Shown: piece after piece, positions 58,702-64,000 of the stretch | Numbering within the stretch: the first letter of the stretch is position 1 | Layout: each line of letters begins with the position of its first letter | DNA from: Domibacillus sp. PGB-M46 | Lineage (GTDB): Bacteria > Bacillota > Bacilli > Bacillales > Domibacillaceae | Length of the DNA: 64,000 bases | Direction of reading: 5' to 3' | Assembly: GCF_022668875.1 (NCBI RefSeq) | Contig: NZ_JAKGCR010000001.1 | Span: 1 to 64,000, forward strand | Notes under the pieces: model-generated | Told to the model about the DNA's origin: nothing | Database searches by the model: none | The model's input: the letters and a program-made list of their open reading frames with translations, nothing else | Position numbers and translations under genes: made by a program

Positions 58702-59493
58702 ATGGAATTTTTACAAGAAAAGCATGCTTCCTCATTATTGGTTCATACATTGGACCTTATGGAAAACGGGGCTGTTATCACAAATGCTGCTAAACCTGAC
58801 AATCCCATTATGTTTGTCAACAAAGGGTTTGAACGCGTAACAGGGTATTCAAAGAAAGAAGCAGTCGGAAGAAACTGCCGGTTTCTGCAAGGAGAAGAAA
58901 CCGACAAAAGCAGCATCTCCGAAATGAGAAGAGCGATTAGGCTTGTACATCCATTTGAACGTACACTTTTAAACTACCGTAAGGACGGCACACCGTTTTG
59001 GAACCGGATCAATATTAAGCCGGTCCGGCTGGATAACACGCTTTATTTTATTGGCCTCCAATACGATGTGACAGATAAAATGAACTTGAATGTAGATATT
59101 GAAGCGGCAAAAAAAGAAATTGAAGATTTATCTATCCCCATTATTTCTCTTGATGATGAGACGATGGTCGTGCCGCTTGTCGGCCAAATGGATGCAAACC
59201 GGTCTTTTCTGCTTATCGATAAGCTTTCTGGCAAACTGTTCAAAACAGAAACGGAGCATGTGATTGTGGATGTGACCGGGCTCTATCTGGATTCTAGTAT
59301 GACGGAGGAATGGATACAAAATCTTCGAAATACCGTTCGGCTGCTGGGAGCGGAGCTGATCGTCAGCGGCGTTTCTCCCAAAATGGCCTTTTACTTTAAC
59401 CGGATCATGAACGATATCGCTGACATGCAGTTTTACTCCAGTCTGCAGGTGGCGCTCGGCAGCATTAAACGGAACCGGCCGAACAGGGTGTAA
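58702..59493 (+). CDS. ytvA: LOV-STAS blue-light photoreceptor, YtvA-like
   Basis: A 263-residue protein. The N-terminal LOV (flavin) domain has GRNCRFLQGEETDKSSI with photoactive Cys59, which forms the FMN adduct under blue light. A short helical linker is followed by a C-terminal STAS domain (about 150-255, HVIVDVTGLYLDSSM). Length and layout match YtvA, which joins the stressosome and feeds SigB. AAAGGAG precedes the ATG, and a SigB-type promoter lies upstream. Confidence 0.93.
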   Translation: MEFLQEKHASSLLVHTLDLMENGAVITNAAKPDNPIMFVNKGFERVTGYSKKEAVGRNCRFLQGEETDKSSISEMRRAIRLVHPFERTLLNYRKDGTPFWNRINIKPVRLDNTLYFIGLQYDVTDKMNLNVDIEAAKKEIEDLSIPIISLDDETMVVPLVGQMDANRSFLLIDKLSGKLFKTETEHVIVDVTGLYLDSSMTEEWIQNLRNTVRLLGAELIVSGVSPKMAFYFNRIMNDIADMQFYSSLQVALGSIKRNRPNRV

Positions 59494-59503
59494 AAACTAC
59501 ATA

Positions 59504-59535
59504 GAAAAAAGCACTCCAAATATGGAGTGCTTTTT
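59504..59535. terminator. Terminator between the convergent LOV and SLH genes
   Basis: AAAAAAGCACTCCA/TGGAGTGCTTTTT stem with A and T runs on both sides. Confidence 0.9.
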
Positions 59536-59541
59536 ATTTTC

Positions 59542-60531
59542 TTATTGAGCGGCTTCGGTCGCTGGTACACCAGCAGGCTGTTCAAATGATTCTTTTACAT
59601 TTGCGCTCGATGTAGCTGTAACCGGTTCAAAGTTAAACGGCGCTATAATTTCTTTTTCAAAATCACTAACCAGCATTGTGCCTTTCTTGCCCGTTAAATC
59701 TTCATGACGGATGGTTAATGTCATACGATCTGCTGACAATGTATAAGACGTGGGATTAATTTCGTTTTCTGTTCCATCACTATAATCAAGAGAAAAGTAA
59801 AGCAGGCTGGCAATTTCTCCTGGTGTATAATCGTCTGGTACTGCTTCCTCAAAAACAACCTGTGTAGAGGTAGCTGATGTAACAGTCGCTTTGACTGGAA
59901 CTGGATAATACAAGTTTTCAAATTCAAACATAACCGCAGCATAAAGCAGGCTTGCAAACTCGCCACGAGTAATGTTTTGATACGTGCCATAGGATGTTGC
60001 TGTTTTTCCGTTTGTAATACCTGTGCCGTATAAAGCCTCGATATACGGCTGGAATACACCGCCTGCGTCTGTAAACGGCGTTTCTTCCGCATAATCTTGA
60101 AGTTCAAACGCAGTAACAAGGAACTTTGCCATTGCACCACGGCTCAGCGGCTCGCCTGGCTTGAATTCCGTTTTCGTTACACCAGAGACAACTCCGTATT
60201 CTACAAGGGCATTCACCGAACCTTTAATCCGAGTATTTAAATCTTTAAATCCAGCATCCGGCGCGCTTTCTGTATCCAGTCCAAGCAGATTGGAAAGAAT
60301 AACGGCAGCATCTCCGCGCGTCAGCGTCTGCTGTGTGCCAAACTTTGTTTCGGATACACCGTTAATGGCTTCGATCATATATAAAAACTCAACCGCTTCC
60401 GCATATCGGTCCCCGACATCTTTAAAAGGAAATTCATAATCTGCATGATCTGCTGCGCTTGCAGGTGCTGAGAAGCTTGCAACAGTGACAGTAGCGGCAG
60501 TAGCGGCGGTAAAAAATGTGTACTTATTCAA
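59542..60531 (-). CDS. SLH-domain surface protein
   Basis: A 329-residue secreted protein. Signal peptide (cleavage near PASAA, residues 23-27), three SLH domains (FPFKDVGDRYAEAVEFLYMIEAINGVSETKFGTQQTLTR type) to about residue 200, and a C-terminal beta-rich module of about 110 residues. It should attach to the wall polymer. The non-SLH part is unrecognised; no enzyme motif. Third SLH protein in the window. Confidence 0.85.
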   Translation of the reverse strand: MNKYTFFTAATAATVTVASFSAPASAADHADYEFPFKDVGDRYAEAVEFLYMIEAINGVSETKFGTQQTLTRGDAAVILSNLLGLDTESAPDAGFKDLNTRIKGSVNALVEYGVVSGVTKTEFKPGEPLSRGAMAKFLVTAFELQDYAEETPFTDAGGVFQPYIEALYGTGITNGKTATSYGTYQNITRGEFASLLYAAVMFEFENLYYPVPVKATVTSATSTQVVFEEAVPDDYTPGEIASLLYFSLDYSDGTENEINPTSYTLSADRMTLTIRHEDLTGKKGTMLVSDFEKEIIAPFNFEPVTATSSANVKESFEQPAGVPATEAAQ

Positions 60532-61081
60532 GTATGCTAGTCTCCTATCTAGGTGTGTTGAGCTGATTTTAGCATTTACAGGCAGACACGTAAATAGTTC
60601 GCTAGCATTGGAAAAATGAGTATGCTTCTAAGGTATAATGGCACTTGTTGAAAACAAGGATCAATTTCATTTTTTCGGCTGTTTTATAGGTTCTTTGTAA
60701 CAATCTCTTATTCTATTTTCCTTAGAACATTTCACCTAAACATGAAATCATATTTACTGCAGTTCGCCATTTTAGAAAAAAGCTCCGGTTTCGTATTCAC
60801 TATCTCTGGCCAGCAATGACTGCATCGGCTGCAGTCGGTTTTATTCCTTCCGCCTTTATTCCAGTGTATGAAACAGGGAGAAGAATTCGCTGAGAAAGAC
60901 ATCGGTTTTTATACATTTCAGCATATAGTACCTTTTTTGTGTGTTTTTACCTAATTTGTTTTATTTTTTACAACAAAACAAAGCTTGTTATCTTTTTTAA
61001 TAAATAGGTTTTTCTTCCTAGAAAAGAGGGGGGAATTGACCGATAATACAGATAGGACTGTGTAGAAACGAGGAATTCTTT
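60532..61081. other. Region upstream of the MHYT-EAL gene
   Basis: 550 A/T-rich bases. TATAAT occurs near 60640 but with no clear -35 or gene behind it. A single SinR-type half-site GTTCTTT is at 60690, and a SigD-like -10 (ACCGATAA) is at 61039-61046. No coding frame is convincing. Confidence 0.45.
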
Positions 61082-63127
61082 ATGTTTACGTTATCCGCTC
61101 CATCGGGATATATTGAGCTATCCGGAAATCATTCACCTTTACTTGTGCTGCTGTCCATTTTCATTGTATGCCTGGCTTCCTATACGGCTCTCTCGCTCAA
61201 TGAACGAGTGCGAAAAAACAGTTTTTTCCACCCGTCGATTTGGCTGCTTTTATCTTCTCTCTCAATGGGATTTGGGATTTGGTCTATGCATTTTATCGGT
61301 ATGAGTGCTTTTTCCATGCCCATGGAGATGCATTTTGATTATGGCTGGACCTTTCTTTCTATTGTGCCGGCGATTCTCGCTTCTTTCTTAGCGTTTTATT
61401 TAGTCAGCCGGCCCAGGCATTCTCTTTTTTCGTTTGTTCTTGCCGGTTTGACAATGGGGATTGGAATCGCAGCCATGCATTACACTGGCATGGCTGCAAT
61501 GGCTGGAAATGCCATCTACCGGTATCACCTTGGCCTGTTTGTTTGGTCTATTATCCTGGCCATCTTCGTGTCATTTATCGCGCTATACGCTTTTTCCCGG
61601 TTAAAAAAGTTAATGGAAAAATGGACGTTCAAGCTTGTTACGGCTCTTTTAATGGGAGTGGCCGTTTCAAGTATGCATTACACCGGTATGGATGCGATCA
61701 CTTTTTTTGCCTTACCTTCCGCTATAAAAGGCGGCCATGCTGATCATGCTAGTATGAATATGCTCATTATGCCGGTAACCGCCGGAATGTCTTTTCTGCT
61801 CGTCCTGTTGCTGTTTTCGAGCATATTAGACCGGTATATTGATTACCGTATCAGCTATTTCGACGGACTTACCCGTCTGCCTAACCGTCGCTTGTTTGAA
61901 AAAACACTCAATAAACCAGCTGAACGAGGCAGTTTAGCAATCTGGCATTTCGACAATCTTGAACAAATTAACCAAAGCTACGGCTATGCGTTCGGAGAGC
62001 AGGTTCTTCAGCAGATTGCATGCACGCTGCGGGAAGCGCGTCCAGGCTTTACCGATTTATATCGGATTGATGAAAATCGCTTTGCTTTTCTTGCTCCGGC
62101 AGTTGAACCGGATATTTTAGTTCAGGCGATGAAAACAATCGCATTAAAATGGAAGGAACCTATAGAGATCGAGGAAAAATGGATTGAGCTCGCTTCTGTG
62201 TGCTCCGTTTCTTCGGTCAGCGGGACAAATACGACTCATCAGCTGTATGCAGAAGCGATGGCTGTATTGGAGTATCCCCTTCTTTCATACAATCATGACG
62301 TTGTTTTATATGACCCGGCTGTTCATGCCTTTTCCGTTGAACAGGAGATTTTAGGGGGACTTACAAGGGCAATGGAAAAAGACGAGCTTTTCCTTGTCTA
62401 TCAGCCTAAAATCATGGCAGATACAGACCGGCTTGCCGGATTTGAAGCACTCATTCGCTGGCGTCACTCTGAACATGGGATGCTGTCGCCAGGCATTTTC
62501 ATTCCGATTCTCGAACAGCATCATCGCATCAACGAGCTGACAGACTGGGTCATCGACCGGGCGGCCCGGCAAATTGCTGAATGGGACAAATGTGGACTTC
62601 CTAATCAAAAAATTGCTGTAAATATTCCAGGCGAGTACGTAACATCGCCCCGTCTAAAGGCGGTTTTAAAAAAAGTGCTTGAACGTTACCATGTGGATCC
62701 GAAGCAGCTTGAGCTTGAGATCACAGAGACAAGCGTGGTGCAATCTGCTGAAAGTGCCATCCGGGCGATCGGCTCGTTCCGCGATCAAGGATTTTCTGTA
62801 GCGCTTGATGACTTTGGAACAGGCGTATCGTCACTGTCTTTTTTGCGTCAGATGCCGATTACAACGCTCAAAATTGATAAATCATTCGTTGATCGGGTCC
62901 CGCTTTCAGAAAAAGATTCTGCTATTTTAAATGCCATTATTACACTTGGCCAGTCGCTGAATTTGCATATTGTCATTGAAGGGGTTGAAAAAGCGGAGCA
63001 GGTACATTTTTTAACTGAAACCGCCCGTTCCCTTATTGTGCAGGGCTACTATTACGCCAAACCAATGGTACCGGATGAGCTTGCCGAATGGCAGACCCGT
63101 TTTTCAACGGCAGCCGGCGTAAATTAA
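61082..63127 (+). CDS. MHYT-GGDEF(degenerate)-EAL c-di-GMP protein
   Basis: A 681-residue membrane protein. The N-terminal seven-segment MHYT domain (to about 240) has MHFIGMSAF, MHYTGMAAM and MHYTGMDAIT, a proposed metal/gas sensor. The GGDEF domain (about 260-400) has YRIDENRF in place of the GGDEF loop, so it is unlikely to make c-di-GMP. The EAL domain (about 420-670) is intact: FEALIRWRH, the DDFGTG motif and QGYYYAKPM. So a membrane phosphodiesterase lowering c-di-GMP is likely. Start ATG 61082. A terminator follows. Confidence 0.9.
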   Translation: MFTLSAPSGYIELSGNHSPLLVLLSIFIVCLASYTALSLNERVRKNSFFHPSIWLLLSSLSMGFGIWSMHFIGMSAFSMPMEMHFDYGWTFLSIVPAILASFLAFYLVSRPRHSLFSFVLAGLTMGIGIAAMHYTGMAAMAGNAIYRYHLGLFVWSIILAIFVSFIALYAFSRLKKLMEKWTFKLVTALLMGVAVSSMHYTGMDAITFFALPSAIKGGHADHASMNMLIMPVTAGMSFLLVLLLFSSILDRYIDYRISYFDGLTRLPNRRLFEKTLNKPAERGSLAIWHFDNLEQINQSYGYAFGEQVLQQIACTLREARPGFTDLYRIDENRFAFLAPAVEPDILVQAMKTIALKWKEPIEIEEKWIELASVCSVSSVSGTNTTHQLYAEAMAVLEYPLLSYNHDVVLYDPAVHAFSVEQEILGGLTRAMEKDELFLVYQPKIMADTDRLAGFEALIRWRHSEHGMLSPGIFIPILEQHHRINELTDWVIDRAARQIAEWDKCGLPNQKIAVNIPGEYVTSPRLKAVLKKVLERYHVDPKQLELEITETSVVQSAESAIRAIGSFRDQGFSVALDDFGTGVSSLSFLRQMPITTLKIDKSFVDRVPLSEKDSAILNAIITLGQSLNLHIVIEGVEKAEQVHFLTETARSLIVQGYYYAKPMVPDELAEWQTRFSTAAGVN

Positions 63128-63134
63128 TCCATTA

Positions 63135-63172
63135 TAAAAAACGGCTGTCTCTCATCGAGACAGCCGTTTTTT
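63135..63172. terminator. Terminator between the convergent EAL and lipoprotein genes
   Basis: AAAACGGCTGTCTC/GAGACAGCCGTTTT stem, 14 bp, with T run on the plus strand; also fits the minus strand. Confidence 0.9.
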
Positions 63173-63233
63173 CTTTTCATTTAAAATAGAAACCACGACT
63201 GCAAGCCGGGCGGCCAATGCTTGTTTTTCCTCG

Positions 63234-63827
63234 CTACCTGGCTGCTTCTATATAAATAAGCATTCCCCAGTCTGCCTGCTGAATTGATTCCTCGGTTGTG
63301 GAGCTTGCGGCTCCGTTCACTTTGATCATTCCATATCCCCAGACGGCTTTTCGTTCACCCGGTTTGATCTTCAAGCCTTCGTCGTCGGCATTCTCAGCAA
63401 GATCAGCTGTCCAGCTTATGGATGTGTCACTTGGAACATCAACGGATGAAGAAAGCGATAATTCATTGCCATTACAAGCAATGGTTACAAGCCGGCTGTT
63501 TTTATTTGACAGATCGGGCTGAAGCGAGAAGCTAACCTCTTTAATGTCCCCTTGAGGATCATTCGACAGCCGACTGCCTTTCTGCGCTATTTTGCCGTTT
63601 TGCCATATATCGAATGTAATAGCGACATCGGACGGCTTATTTAATATAACGGCATCGCCTTGAATATGGAGGTGTGGCTGTAAAGCTTTTTCTCCTCCTT
63701 TAAATAATTCACTGGCTTTGACAATGATCACTTCTTCCCCTGCCTGCTTTTTTTGCTTTAAATCCTCTCCCTGTGAACAGCCAGCAAGCAAGAAACCCGC
63801 TGCCAGTATACATGTCCATTTCTTCAT
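63234..63827 (-). CDS. Hypothetical lipoprotein
   Basis: About 197 residues. Lipobox LLAGC near residue 16, start ATG 63827 with GGAGGG upstream. The mature part has a beta-rich central domain (FDIWQNGKIAQKGSRLSND) and no recognised family. It ends shortly before the shared terminator. Confidence 0.75.
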   Translation of the reverse strand: MKKWTCILAAGFLLAGCSQGEDLKQKKQAGEEVIIVKASELFKGGEKALQPHLHIQGDAVILNKPSDVAITFDIWQNGKIAQKGSRLSNDPQGDIKEVSFSLQPDLSNKNSRLVTIACNGNELSLSSSVDVPSDTSISWTADLAENADDEGLKIKPGERKAVWGYGMIKVNGAASSTTEESIQQADWGMLIYIEAAR

Positions 63828-64000
63828 TTCTTCCCTCCAAGATTCTGCCTGCACTTGAACCGTATAAGCGGAATCACCCCGCTCTCCTTGTCCAATTGTG
63901 ATATACGTATTAACATCCGGCTGGTCCAGCAGAAAAAAATAATTTTCTTAACGATGCTGCCCCCTGCTTTCACCGATTACCGCACCTAACTTGTGATGGA

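Overview
The window looks like chromosomal DNA from a Gram-positive, endospore-former-type member of the Bacillaceae. This rests on strong AGGAGG-type ribosome binding sites, an eps-like exopolysaccharide operon, a SinI-type peptide next to a Spo0A box, a T-box leader, SigB- and SigD-type promoters, YtvA-, YjfB- and DUF1232-type genes, and three S-layer-homology (SLH) proteins. There are no rRNA or tRNA genes, CRISPR arrays, insertion sequences or phage modules.

Layout. (1) 57-10101, minus strand: an exopolysaccharide operon read right to left. It holds a Wzz-like modulator, a BY-kinase-like ATPase, an EAR-type leader RNA, a small ORF, a CapD/EpsC-like dehydratase, GtaB/GalU, three glycosyltransferases and an EpsG-like polymerase, and then, behind a terminator, GalE. 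(2) 10102-14660: a divergent ABC exporter and a 564-residue Pro/Glu repeat protein. The control regions of (1) and (2) share 16-bp SinR-type palindromes (GTTCTTT-N2-AAAGAAC), one of them identical at both loci. (3) 14659-24249: cysJI sulfite reductase, YceI, a lipoprotein, a SinI-like anti-repressor peptide of 48 residues, a Bcr/CflA efflux pump, a Ser/Thr kinase behind a tiny Ser/His/Tyr-rich gene, and an aldo-keto reductase. (4) 24310-37195: a myo-inositol catabolic cluster iolA-B-C-D-E-T-G-H-J, then an MFS gene and a LacI-family regulator. Three perfect TGAAATCGATTTCA palindromes lie before iolA. (5) 37600-49900: mostly small, secreted or membrane proteins, with a candidate type I toxin-antitoxin locus, a sodium:solute symporter, VanZ, two SLH-anchored cell-wall hydrolases, YjfB behind a SigD-type promoter, and a frameshifted SMI1/KNR4 gene. 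(6) 49948-64000: a leucine T-box with leuA, an Fe3+/phosphonate-type ABC importer, a chemoreceptor, a GNAT acetyltransferase, a LOV-STAS photoreceptor behind a SigB-type promoter, a third SLH protein, an MHYT-GGDEF-EAL protein and a lipoprotein.

The main theme is a probable biofilm regulon. The eps operon, an exporter and an unusual repeat protein share the same operator class, and a SinI-type antagonist of the expected repressor is encoded about 6 kb from the repeat-protein promoter with a Spo0A box upstream. The SinR repressor itself is not in the window. The repeat protein, the kinase/peptide pair and the toxin-antitoxin locus are the best candidates for undescribed biology.
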